A stretch of DNA of 64,000 nucleotides from NCBI GenBank assembly GCA_038503035.1, contig JAVSML010021692.1:620001-684000 (forward strand). Reading direction: 5' to 3'. The DNA comes from Crocodylus rhombifer. Its lineage: Eukaryota > Chordata > Crocodylia > Crocodylidae. How positions within the stretch are numbered: position 1 is the stretch's first letter; every line of letters starts with the position of its first letter. The notes under the pieces are model-generated. The model had not been told where the DNA came from, ran no database searches, and saw only the letters and a program-made list of their open reading frames with translations. The position numbers and the translations under genes are program-made. This document shows, one piece after another, positions 12,599-23,590 of the stretch.

Positions 12599-13290
12599 CC
12601 CCACAGAGGCTACTCCCCTGCAAGGCCCACATGTCCCACCCCAGCCCCCCGACTGCTGCTCCACCTGGCCCCATCCTCCACCAGCTGCTGCAGCCCTGCC
12701 CCCACTCCCCCAGACCCCCCAATGGCTGCCCCACTCAGCCTCACTCCCCAACTTACACACCCATACCTGCAAGTCTACCCCCACAACCCCAGCCATCATC
12801 ACTTTAAAAAACCCCTCAGAAAAAGAACAGAAAAAAATGGAAAAAAAAAAGCCTCTGCTTACCTTAGAAGCAGGGCTGGGGGGGCTCCAGGGCCTCCTGG
12901 CAGAGCCCCTCGGGCAGCACAGGACAGCGGAGGGGCAGCAGGGCCTGGGCTGGGGCCACTGGTGCTGTCACCCTGCCCTGCATTGTGCGGGCAGGGCCCC
13001 AGTCAGCCAGGCAACAGCTGAACTGCCGGTAAGTGCCAGGGATTTGGGGTTTGTAAAGTATGGGGTGGCGGGGAAGAGATGGAGGGGGGTTGGGAGGATG
13101 AGGCCAGCCAGGCCAGGGGGAGGTGCCAGCCACAGCAGAGGGGGTGTTCAGGGGGGAAGGGCCAGCTAGGGCAGGGTTCGGGGCCCTCGGGGGGGGGGGG
13201 CCAGCCCCGGCAGGGGTTGGGGGCCTCAGGGGGGCTGGGGGAGTGGGCAGAACCATCAGGGGTCCCCTTAGGATAGGTCAGGATATAAAT
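12599..13290. other. GC-rich, G/C-run sequence
   Basis: C-rich then G-rich DNA with homopolymer runs (13 Gs near 13188-13200) and few CpGs. It resembles the 26290-26880 block in style (A-run followed by GC-rich sequence). It may form G-quadruplexes on the + strand. No gene is supported. Confidence 0.4.
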
Positions 13291-14009
13291 CTAAAATGCA
13301 AATAAATATTAAGGTAATGTGCATTAACATTCATTTGGATAAATCTGTACTGTGCACTCAGTTGATAGTTTTCTATAATCACAAAAAGGACCTGGTGAAG
13401 CGCAAAGCAATTTGTGAGCTCTCTTTCCCCCATTCTGGAGTGAGGCTGACTGATATCACTTCTTTGTTTAAATTCTGCCACCTAGATAGAATAAGGCCTG
13501 TTGCAGTTGTATGTCTCTGGTGTCAGCATTTAGCCAGCACTGCCACACTACCTTTACCATGCCTTTACTTTAAACCATACTGAAGCCTTCTTTAGAGGGG
13601 CTAAGGCTCAGGTAGTCCTTAAAACAAAACATCACAACAAGGATGCTTTTGAGGTCATTACTAAAGAGATGTCCAAGCAGGCTTAGTTAGGACATCTGCA
13701 CCATGCAATGCTATGTAACAAGCAAGAAAGCAAGGCAAGAACAAAGACCAAGGTGCTTAAAGGTCTTGTGCCACCTATCCATGTTATGAGAAGATGGACA
13801 GTCACAAGATACTACTTCAGCACCATGATTTGCAGTGGACACCCTGAAGGCAAACATGGACAGTAGACTTCAGGACCAATATGAACCCTGAGGAAAAACC
13901 AGCTGAAAAAACTAGGAATTCTTACCATACCAGAGTCTGGCAGCCACCAAAGCACTGAGAAAAGGCTCTGAAATGCACCCACCATACCTATAAAAAATAT
14001 GTCATAAGA
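13291..14009. other. non-coding flank, nothing recognised
   Basis: Unique-looking DNA without supported features. Confidence 0.4.
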
Positions 14010-14258
14010 ACAGCCATCTATTGAGTCTATCCATAGGTTCATCTTGGCCTGTATCCTATGTCACAGTGGCAGAGAGTGGATGCTGAAAGGTGGAGTGAGA
14101 AGGGCATGACCAGGGTTTATTCCACTGTTCTCCTACTTGCAGCCTCCAGGACTTAGGATCTAAGAAGTTCTGATTCAGAGGTTGTAGCCGTACCTCCCAT
14201 ACTCAGTAGCTACCAATGCCCTTTCCTCCAAGAACTTGTCCAATCTCTTTTAGAATCT
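14010..14258. repeat. old dispersed repeat fragment, probable
   Basis: The wording GGCCTGTATCCTATGTCACA, followed by GTGGCAGAGAGTGGATGCT, resembles a repeat common in reptile genomes (of the type CCAGTATCCTGTCTCTGACA then GTGGCC). I cannot give its ends or class. Confidence 0.3.
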
Positions 14259-14266
14259 GACTAAAT

Positions 14267-14834
14267 CAGTGATGCCCAACCTTTTTGCTTGGGGGGGTGC
14301 GGGGTGTGTGCAGATTACCAGTGTCCACGCTATCCCTGGGCAGCATCCAGCTGGTGCTCCCAACCCAGCACTGGCATGGTGGGCACCATCTGGCCTCATG
14401 GAGGGTGGGGTGCAGGGAGGCAGCCTGGCCCCAGTGCAGCCCCACAGGAGAAGACAGCATAACCCTGCCCCTGGAGAGGAAAGGGGGCATGGCTTGGCCC
14501 TGTGGTGGGGGGGAGGGGAGAAGGATGCATGGCCCAGCCCTAACCTAGCCCCATGAGGGGAAGAACATGCTGCCCAGCCCCAATGGGAGGGAAGGGGGTG
14601 AGGCCCAGTGGGAGGGAAAGGGGTATAGCCGCAATGGGAGGGAAGGGGTATAAGTTTGGCTCTGACCCGCCTTGCATGTATTGGGGTTTGGGAATTTGGC
14701 AGGGGAGAAAGTGACTGTATTAATGGCCACTGCTCTCCCACTGCCAAATTTCCTCACCTGTGGGCAGCCCTGCAGGTCAGATGCAGTGATTTCATGGGAT
14801 GCATATGGCCTATGGGCTGGAGGTTAAGCACTAA
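14267..14834. mobile_element. hAT-like non-autonomous element, decayed right end
   Basis: The left end CAGTGATGCCCAACCTTTTT is a typical hAT-like terminus preceded by GACTAAAT. The right end GGGCTGGAGGTTAAGCACTAAG is a decayed inverted copy of the expected GGTTGGGCA-CACTG. The GC-rich interior gives overlapping frames only. Confidence 0.55.
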
Positions 14835-15264
14835 GGCTGTGTGAAGCTTCACCTGCTGTTTTGTTTCAATGCTGTTTCAGCTGGTTTCAAGCTTGATGTT
14901 ACCACCAACTTCATTGCTGTTAAAACCACTGCAAAATTTGCTCAATAGCACAGAAAGTAGGTGGCAAAGCTCAAGTCATTTGATGGTGAAATACCACATA
15001 TATCTCTGCAAACTTCTATGTATTTTCAGTGACAGGCATCTAACACTATTTTGTCCAACCAGGCTGATACCAGTTCACAAATGACAAAAAATGATGGGTC
15101 TTGGGCTGGCAAGAAAGGGACTATTGGGATTCGAGTTTGACTCCAGTTCCCAGAATTGCATTTATTTTATATTTACTTCTCATTCCATTCCATTTCATTT
15201 CATTTCATTCTGAATTGCATTTACTTTTCATTCCACCCAGGAAGAGCACACACCAACTGCAAAA
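14835..15264. other. non-coding flank
   Basis: It starts with AAGGCTGTGTGAAGCTTC, similar to the end of the repeat at 26885-27045 read in reverse. CATTT-rich pentamers occur near 15180-15235. No gene is supported. Confidence 0.35.
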
Positions 15265-15420
15265 ACTTCCTCAGCCTGACAAAGGGTTTTTAAACCCGAA
15301 AGCTTGCTTAATAATTGTTTTCCATCTATTTAAGTTGGTCTAATAAAAGACATCAGATTCACCCAAAGAATCTTGTCTGCCTATGTCCTTAGACCAACAC
15401 GGCTACAACCTACACCCCTG
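15265..15420 (+). repeat. dispersed repeat with GAAAGCTTGC / TTGGTCTAATAAAAGA core
   Basis: The core (CCTGACAAAGGGTTTTTAAA, GAAAGCTTGC, TTGGTCTAATAAAAGACATC, CTTGTCTGCCTATGTCC) recurs at 19012-19160 (+), 21713-21932 (-), 28374-28582 (+) and more weakly at 34626-34765 (-). I read it as a SINE-like family of at least five copies. The family name is not known to me. Confidence 0.75.
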
Positions 15421-15534
15421 TTTACTTTGTAGTGCATCTCACAAGGATGGAGGCTGGAGGGAGGCCTGAGAGAAAATCCCATAATGCATAGGGCCCAGTC
15501 ACAGGACATAAGAGCACAGAATAATTGTCCATAA

Positions 15535-15715
15535 CAGTGGTCTCCAAAGTGGGGTGCACGCACCCCAGGGGGTGCACAAGATGATCCATTGGAGTGCGGG
15601 AAGAAAATATTAGAACTTCTATTTGTATTTATATAAATATACATATATTGGGGGGGGGTGCTCAAAAATTTTTAGCTGATAGGGGTGCACGATCAAAAAC
15701 TTTTGGAGACCACTG
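15535..15715. mobile_element. hAT-like MITE, 181 bp
   Basis: The left end CAGTGGTCTCCAAAGTGGGG and right end ACTTTTGGAGACCACTG are a nearly exact inverted repeat of about 15 bases. Flanks GTCCATAA (15527-15534) and GTCTATAA (15716-15723) form an 8-bp duplication with one mismatch. The interior is non-coding and includes a G-run near 15651-15658. Confidence 0.9.
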
Positions 15716-15723
15716 GTCTATAA

Positions 15724-18539
15724 CACGGACTATTTAATATGGAGAAATTCTTCAACATGTGGAAGTAATGATATGCACTATAGTGACAGCCAGCTAGGTG
15801 TCTGTAAAGTTAAAGTATATCATCTAATATGCAACAGATGGTGCATCACAACTCAGTATGCACTAGATACCCCTTTTCAACAAGCACCTATGAAGCATAT
15901 GCAGTAGAGAAATTCTTTCTGCCAAGGGAAAGGAGTTTTCATCAGACCTATACACTGCCCTGGCAGCATATAGAGGCAGCGGTGATAACCAGGAGGAAAC
16001 AGGTATTTCTCAGAATTTAGCTGTCCAAATATAATAACCTAAGGAAGGAAGACTAGGGCAGAAGGGTATAAAGGAATCTCAGTTATCCCTGCAGGTCTAA
16101 CTATCCTGCCCATACTTGTCATGCCAACACAGCTACACTATATCCTTTCTGAAGTGGGGTCTGCTTCCGCACAGTATCCCTACTATGGTAGGTTACATTC
16201 CTTGCCTAAGGCAGAGAAGTCATTTAAAAAGGGCAAGCACCCCCAAACTGCTTGGCATTTAAGTTCCAAAACACACTCATCCACTTTCTTTCACAGAAGG
16301 AAAAACCATAGAAAAATAATTAATCTAAATAGCTACTTGGTGTCCTTTCTTCTAACAAGTAGACCATGCTTCCTTATCATGCATCTACCAACTTTGGAGC
16401 CTCAGATAGACTCTCTCACCTCCTGTCACTCCCCCTGCCAAGTAAGGTAACTTAAGTCTATGCAAATAAACTGTACTGCTGCTTACTTCTTGGCTTCTGA
16501 CTCACCCTTGTTCCTTAATCAATGGATTCAACAATCATCCATCCACAATATATATCCATTGCTCTAGACTACGAAAGAAATTCCAGACAAAGCATGAATA
16601 ATAAGGACCAAAAGTATAGTGCAGTTATATTTCTCTGATGTTTATCTTTGCAAAGGCAGGCCCTAATTCTGCAGCTGCTGTATAAACAGAAGTTTCATTG
16701 CCCTGCATCAGCAGTTGCCATATCAGGCCTTTGATACCCATTTTTAAATAAAGTTTAATAGATTCACCTTCAGATCTGTTTATGAACGTTTTAAAAAAAT
16801 CAAACATTTAATATCTGGAGATACATGGTGAGGTCCTTGAACATGCTTATACTACCTCTCTGCTCCCAAAGTCCAAAGCAGCTGGGAAGCCAATGGCACT
16901 GGTTACCTGATGATTCCCTTCAATGTAAAAGGAATAATGAGGTGGTATGAGGGAGGCAGATCAGTTCTGCACCCCTATTCTTTACAGCTTCTAGTGTAGG
17001 GAGCCTCTTGGAGTGTGACCAAGGGATGGGGGAAGTGGGAGAGTCCTACTGCATTGATTTCTGAGTCCTGGAAGAATATCCGAGCAAACAATGCAGCCAG
17101 GCACAGCTTAAAGCAGTCTCTAGACTTTTCAGATAAGTCCTATCGCCAGGAATTGAGGGAAACAAGAGAGCTGTATTGTTGCAGAGGTGGAGCATGTGGA
17201 CCAAGTGAGTCACTCAGACCTTTTAAAAAAATAAGTTTCTGGTAAGTGCTCCCCAAGGCAACTGTGGTTTAAAATAAGAAGTGGAAGTGACTTGAGCCAC
17301 AACTTGACCTCTTATGTTCAGTGATCCAGTCCCAAATGTTGTGACTGGAAATTATGTCTGTAAAGGGACCAGTTATTAACAGGAAATCTAAACACACTTG
17401 ACCTGGGGAAGTTTGGATCCAAGCATCGTGTCTTGAGGCTATGGTTAACAAATGGCATGACATGTAGTTATTTTGCTTTCCAAGGCTGTTGCAAGAAAAG
17501 TACTAGTAATAACTGGACTATGTTAACATCTGCACAGCATTTTATTTATAAGGTAAATATCCTCAGATCAGAAAATCCACTGTTGTGAGGTTACTGCAGT
17601 AGAGCAAAAAGCCACAGTCCCATTTCAAGCTTATAAATGTCTAATGCAGCCCAGGATAGAGATGATCAGCAATTCCTGAATGTCCTTTTCAGAGACAAGT
17701 CCCATGGTTGAAGGTTCACCAATACTAACTATACCGAGGCCTTGATATACTGTTACCCACAGCTGAATGCTGCCTGGATGGCACGGTCTTGCCCTTCTGT
17801 ACATTTTCTGCTTGCCTTCAGTCAGTCATGAGTTTGCTCAGATGGAAGTTAGAGAACAGACCTGCATTTTACCTGTACATCACAGAATATGATCTCTCAC
17901 TGTAAGGCAGCCTGTACAGCTCCTTAAAAAATAAAACTGACTTCCCACAAATTCCCTTGACCATCACAGCCACACCACTGTAAGACTAATAAAAATAAAA
18001 AATTAAAAAAAATAAAGAGAGAGAATATTTCTAATGATACTAGGACTAGAGGGCCAGGTAACAGAAAAACATTGTGCTTGATGCAGAACAAACTCATGGC
18101 AAAGGCTGTGTGATGCTCTGAACATTTAGAGTAGGGTGAGAGTACATCATTTTATATAAGACTCTTCCTACATGGAAATTTCTTTCACATCCAGTGCATC
18201 CTCACCAGGGAGAACTGTATAAACTGGTATAAACTGTAGTGCAGTCAGGATCAGAGTGTGTTGCCACCATTTCAGCAAAGCCTGACTGGATATAAACAAC
18301 TTTAAAGTCTGCTAATACAGAGGCACTCACTTCAAACTCATTTCTGTCAGTCACTAGACAACTGCCAGACCACAAGGCAGTTTTAAGCAGGATTAGGTAA
18401 TTTCCTCTAATGTGTCAGTGGCTGGAATTATTGTGAATTCTGCTTTTTAAAATATATTTAAGTAGAAGGGCAAAAATACACCAAGCAACTGGTGAACTGG
18501 ACCATTTTTACACCTAGAAAATGAATCCTCATCAGATTT
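15724..18539. other. non-coding flank, nothing recognised
   Basis: AT-rich sequence with poly-A-like stretches near 17990-18025. No gene has splice or domain support. Confidence 0.4.
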
Positions 18540-18549
18540 TATTTTATGT

Positions 18550-18581
18550 ATACACACACACACACATCTATCTATTAATAT

Positions 18582-18626
<45 letters not shown>

Positions 18627-18648
18627 CATACATACACACACACATGCA
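18550..18648. repeat. (CA)n / (TA)n microsatellite
   Basis: An ACAC run, then about 16 TA dinucleotides (18589-18621), then CATA and CACA units. It abuts the perfect palindrome. Confidence 0.95.
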
Positions 18649-18722
18649 AATGCCACCCTGATTTTAAAATTGTGTGTGAGATATATATATCTCACACACA
18701 ATTTTAAAATCAGGGTGGCATT
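18649..18722. repeat. perfect 74-bp palindrome, no spacer
   Basis: Position 18649+k is the complement of 18722-k for all 37 pairs. The arms run from AATGCCACCCTGATTTTAAA through TGTGTGTGAGATATA to the centre at 18685/18686, and the bases just outside do not pair. Such a sequence can extrude as a cruciform, or fold into a 37-bp hairpin if transcribed. Confidence 0.97.
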
Positions 18723-19011
18723 CACATTCAATAAAAACTAAAGATATTTGTTCTCAAGCCACAATGGAAGGCACCTCAATCCACTTGCTTAGTAGGGAAT
18801 TAGTCCTAGTTTCAGGGCTGGTTAATATTGCAGTTCAAAAGTTTAAAGACTTTACAGATGAACCATCTGGCTCTCACTTCCCCAGTTATGAAGAACAATT
18901 ATTCTCCCACTTCCTACCTCTCTTGTTGATAAAGCTTTTGAGGTTGGTGCTTTACTCAAGTAAATGCAAAACAATAGTAATGTCATTAACATTCATATTA
19001 CAGGCATATTC
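18723..19011. other. non-coding flank
   Basis: Nothing recognised. Confidence 0.4.
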
Positions 19012-19160
19012 CTATGCCTGAAGAAAGGTGCTTGTGCTCAAAAGCTTGCAAAGAACAATTTTTCCGACTATTTAGTTGGTCTAATAAAAGATATCATATT
19101 GACCCAAAGAACCTTGTCTGCCTATGTCCAGAGGCCAACATGGTTACAATCAACACCCTT
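19012..19160 (+). repeat. dispersed SINE-like repeat copy
   Basis: This copy has GCCTGAAGAAAGGTGCTTGT, AAAAGCTTGC, TTGGTCTAATAAAAGATATC and CCTTGTCTGCCTATGTCCAG, in the same order as 15265-15420. Confidence 0.75.
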
Positions 19161-20229
19161 TAAACACCAAACACACAAAGGCAAAGGCCTGGGGTAAAGT
19201 CCTTACAGTCATGCCTCCTTTGTTGCTGTAGATATTAAATTTAGTTAATACGTACATCATTAAACCCTGCCCTTCTCATTGTAAAATCCACTGGAGGACC
19301 TTAAAGTATCCCAGTGTTTCTTTGTTTGTCTTCTTCTAAATGGACAGACTTCAATTTAAAATAATGGCAACAGTTACCCAGAGAAGAACTTGCCTCCGGA
19401 GAAAGAGGGGATGTTTGCCCTGCTCCTTAGAGACAGAAGCAATGTTTGGAAAAGAGAGCTGCAGTGTACACTGGGGATCCCATAGCAACAAACTAGTGGG
19501 AACTACTGCAGAGATATGATAGGTTAATACATAGTTTAGTTGCCTGGCACCCTACAATCACAAGAGTCACTCAGTTTTTTACATTATACTTGTACACAGA
19601 TGCCAATAGGCAGAGGACACAGTTGTCTGCTGCCCTGATATCTACCCCCAACTACATAAAAAAAAAGCAAAATATAGTTTGGCTTAATAACCAATCTAAT
19701 AGTAGGAAGAAAGTAAAATGAAAATCCTTTACACTCCTGCACCTTTTGGAAGTATACAGCAAGCTTCTCTTTGAGCATCTAGTACAAGGACTTTTATAGA
19801 CCAGTAAAATCGGAACAGCAACCTAACCTGTACATTAAGACTTTTGAGAACACTTGATGCTGATTAAACAACTTTGAGCTTTATAAAACAGATTAAAGAG
19901 ATTAAGTTCATCAAAGTGAAGATGAAAGAAAAACTGCCTGACAAAAATAATGTTGCAAGTGTTTAAAGCTCCTTCTTTGTTGCCATAATTCCATACAACC
20001 CAAGATAGAGGAGTCATGATGCTGTTTTTAATCTGTAGCCTGGTGGATACAAACTGCTCTCTCCACCTCCCTTTTCATAGTTCTAGCTAATTCCTATTGC
20101 ATTCAATGGCTGAACTTATTGGGGGGGCGGGAGGAAAACATCAGCACCTAACTCAGCCTGAAGTAATGTTACATTAAAGTAAGTGCACAGGCAGAAATCA
20201 CGTTTTTCACGCAACTGCCCCCCCCCCCA
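19161..20229. other. non-coding flank
   Basis: No supported gene or clear repeat. Confidence 0.4.
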
Positions 20230-20830
20230 AAAGTGCTCTAAAGCATGCCATTACACATGCGCATGGCTACAGAGCACTTTTAAAGTGGCCTATTATGTAC
20301 AAAATTAACTCTTACCAAATGAGGTAACACCCCACTTTAGGGCACCTTAGGGAACTTGTGTTTCCTAGGGTTAATTTGTTGTGCAGTCAGGGATGAACTG
20401 ATGGAGCCCAGTCCAGCTCCTGAGACTGTCAACAGGAAGAGAGGGGTGGTGGTGGGGAGAGAGCTGCCAGCTGGGGTTTGCCTCACCTAGGCTGTAGGGG
20501 GTGTGTGGATTGGAGCCCCTCCACCTCATGCTCTCCCCCTGCCAGCTCAGGGCACGCAAACCCCAACCAGCAGCTCCTTCCCAACTCCTTCTTGCTGACA
20601 GCCCCAGAGCTGGGGGTGGGTGGGCAGAAACTGGGAGAGAGGGATGGCTCCTCAGCTACAGGCAGGCTTCTTGGGCTCCTGCAGGCAGGCTCAATCCTTC
20701 CCCATCCACCCCCCAAACCAACAAGTAAGCATCGGTTGAGTCAGAGGGGCGCTCTAACTCATGGTGCTTTACGTAAAGTGCCATGCATTAAAGTGAGGGC
20801 CCACATGCCTGTCAGCACCCTAAATTCTAC
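20230..20830. repeat. GC-rich DNA-element-like block
   Basis: It starts with a foldback (AGTGCTCTAAAGCATGCCAT ... GAGCACTTTTAAAGTGGCC) related to 5025-5100, followed by a GC-rich interior with overlapping frames on both strands. It is probably a non-autonomous DNA element, but the ends are not defined. Confidence 0.35.
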
Positions 20831-21712
20831 TTTCCATGATGCCTCCTGAAGTTCATGGGAAGAAGTAAATGATTTAAGATGGGGGTTGCTTGGAGGTAAT
20901 TGATTTCATGCATAATGCTCTGTGCAATAATAAAAGGACTCCATTTGGATTGTAAGAACTCAGACTGTTATTAGAAGAGCCATGTGTTTGGTGCTGCTGC
21001 ATGCAGCCATAAAGTATGATGTGTGCTTAGAGATCCTGGAAAATTCTCCAAGCACCTTGAGCTTCCTGGTGTCACTCTCCAAATCATCCCCACTAAGATC
21101 TGCATTCCAATCTGCAGGAACCTGCATGTTGTTACAGCAGTAGAAAGCAAATTTAGTTCAGTGTCTAATTTCTGAAATAAGGTCAATCCAAAATTCAGAC
21201 ATTTGCCCTTGGTTGATATTGCAGTCATTTTCTTTTCTAGTATCCTAATACTTTTAATTGCTCCAAATTCCTCTTTTTTCTTTCTTTACCATTGTCTTTC
21301 AACATTGTGGACCTATGACCACCCTTCATATCTTTATTCTCTTGAATGTTTCTGTCAGAACTTGTTTGCAGAGTTTGGTGAGGCTCCCATATTGTCAACC
21401 CTTTCAGTATGAGGTTGTAATGAACTCTAAAACCACAGGGGTTTATTTGTTTTTGCTTTGGGAAAGAAAACTGTCCAGCCTGTAGCCCAACTTGCTAACC
21501 AGCACATTAAAATTAACTTCTTTCCGAGAAGAGTGCTTCTTTCCAATATATAGGCCATGCCCAACTTCCATTGACATCAGGGGAAGGGAGAAGGGTGCGT
21601 AGATGTGTCTATAGGCAGAAGTTGGATTGTTATGATTGTGCTTTAGGTTGTTTCCAAACTGCATTTCTGGATAAGAACTTTACAGATGAAGCCATGTGTG
21701 ATCTATATGGAT
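20831..21712. other. non-coding flank
   Basis: No supported features. Confidence 0.4.
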
Positions 21713-21932
21713 ACTAGCAATCAGGGATCATGGTAGAGGTGATACCTTTTATTAGACCAACAAGATTTTTGCAAAAAAACTTCCTTTCATTGCAAGCTTT
21801 CGGGCACAAACACCCTTCATCAGGCATTGCAGAAAAAATTGTAAAAGTCCTCTTGGATAGAAATGAAAGTTCCTATTTCATAGGATTTCATAGATGAGTC
21901 AACAGATGGAATACTCCTTTGGGAAGGCAGTT
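21713..21932 (-). repeat. dispersed SINE-like repeat copy, inverted
   Basis: Read on the minus strand it follows the 28374-28582 copy over about 210 bases, including GCCTGATGAAGGGTGTTTGT, GAAAGCTTGCAATG and TTGGTCTAATAAAAGGTATC. These are two diverged copies in opposite orientation 6.4 kb apart. Confidence 0.8.
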
Positions 21933-22633
21933 CTCAGCTGGTAAGGAGTCTCTCAACTCTCTTGTGCTACATGAATGCAAATATATTATTTTAGTCCTTT
22001 TAAAAAGCACATTTAGCATAAAGAATAAATAAAAGCAATGAAATGGAATAATTGATATTTTCCATGTACATTTTACAAGTCATTTAGTTAGAGAATGTAA
22101 TTTTTAGTTGGACAATATTAAGTATAATTAAGTATATTGGACAATATTAATCTCCAGTAACCTATGGGGTCAAACCACACGCCTACAATATCATTCTTGG
22201 AATCAGACTTACTTGTATGTCAGCTGTATTCCCTCAATAAGAAAGACTAGTACAGAAAACAGGTGTCCATATTACCTTATTGCAAAGCTCAACCCTGTAT
22301 TACTCCCAGCATTTCCACAACAAAACTCCAACATATCTCTTCTGGTGCTCACTACTTATACTCACCTGATATCCAATTTCACATTAAGTTGGACAACATC
22401 TTTAAACTCAGATTACATGGCTTTAACCCCCTATAACACCTAAATAATTCAGTTCAAGTGATAGTTCAAGTGAGAGCCATATGTGGTCAAGTAGTTTGCC
22501 TCACAACCTCTAGACAAACCGTGCTTTAGCATTATTGCACACAACATATGTGATTTTATGTATCATAAGGCTAGAAATATCAATTTGAAATATTTTCTAT
22601 TTCTCATATTCCAAAAATAATTGAGATGCTATG
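21933..22633. other. non-coding flank
   Basis: It contains short local duplications, for example ATATTAAGTATAATTAAGTATA near 22115-22145. No gene. Confidence 0.4.
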
Positions 22634-23219
22634 TCATAGTGTTATAGGGCACCTTTGGTAGCAGTGTATAAGGTGTAGTCTTGTCTCTTTTCCTCCAGTC
22701 TTCCCTCCTGGAATTCCAGGTTTTTCTTCTTCCAGACTGTGGGAGAAGAAGTCAGCCATCACTTTCCTTCCATTGTCTGTTTTTGTGGACTGCAGCCATT
22801 TAAGTGAGGCATGATCTGTAATCCATATACATTTCCTACCTATTAGATAATATCTACAAAGTTCTATGCTCCACCATATGGCCAAATACTCCCTTTCAGT
22901 TGCAGAGAAACAGGGGTCAGCACTGGCCAATTTGGAGCTAGCATAGGCTATAGGTCTTTCTTCACTCTGTACTTGTTGAAATAGTATTGCTCTGAGGGCT
23001 ACCTCTGAGGCATCAATCTGCAGGCAAAAACCTTCATTAAAATTTGGAGTGTATAATACTGGGTTTTGACACAGTGCCTTTTTCAACCTTTTGAATGCTG
23101 AGGTAGCTTTATGACTATTGTAAGTCTCTTTGCATATGCCCTTAATCAAATCTGTCATGGGTGCCACCAACTCCCCCAAAATAAATTTCTGGTAATAGTT
23201 TGCTATTATCAGCAGCACC
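22634..23219 (-). pseudogene. Ty3/gypsy pol remnant: RT thumb and RNase H
   Basis: An open stretch of 194 codons on the minus strand matches the end of the reverse transcriptase and the RNase H of a Ty3/gypsy LTR retrotransposon. Seen in order: ANYYQKFI (canonical N-Y-Y-R-K-F-I), APMTDLIKG, the RNase H start FCLQIDASEVALRAILFQQ, ERPIAYASSKL, SATEREYLAIWW and WITDHASLKWL. The LTRs, gag, protease, most of RT and integrase are absent, and the frame decays after about residue 165. The 5' side is cut at 23219 by unrelated repeat sequence. Its openness suggests moderate age, but no coding function is implied. Confidence 0.85.
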
Positions 23220-23590
23220 TCTGTGGCACCTCTGCAACAGTGTCCCCGTGCTTAAAAATGATAGTAAGGGTGCTTGAACTAAAGCTCATGAAATGATGAA
23301 TGGTGGCCAGAGCATCTCCACTGCTTTAGTTGTCCCCTGGCTCCTCCAGCACAGCAGGAGCATGGGAGGAGCAGGGAAACAGCAGTTTCCCCAAAATGGG
23401 GCAACTTGCCTCACACCACACCACATGTGCAGGGTCATGAACCATGGCAAAAAGTAGCAGCACAAATTTGTGCCACTACTATTTTTGCGGAGCAAGCACA
23501 TGACCCTGCATGGAGGGATGCATCCAATATGCCTGACAGTTACAATATGCCATAAAGGTAGGTACTGAACTTCTCTCACAACCCACAAAG
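23220..23590. repeat. palindromic DNA-element fragments
   Basis: 23224-23290 carries the CAGTGTCCCCGTGCTTAAAA / ACTAAAGCTCATGAAATGA words of the foldback family at 34891 and 45770. 23424-23512 is itself a foldback: CATGTGCAGGGTCATG pairs with CATGACCCTGCATG, and GCAAAAAGTAGCAGCACAAA pairs with TTTGTGCCACTACTATTTTTGC. Confidence 0.5.

Noticed and set aside
12423..13169. 248-codon + strand frame and overlapping 197-codon frame
   Set aside because: Created by the 20-bp minisatellite and GC-rich sequence after it. Frames overlap in several phases and have no family resemblance.
12850..13280. CpG island promoter
   Set aside because: GC content is high but CpG dinucleotides are sparse and homopolymer runs dominate. 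No gene start is nearby.
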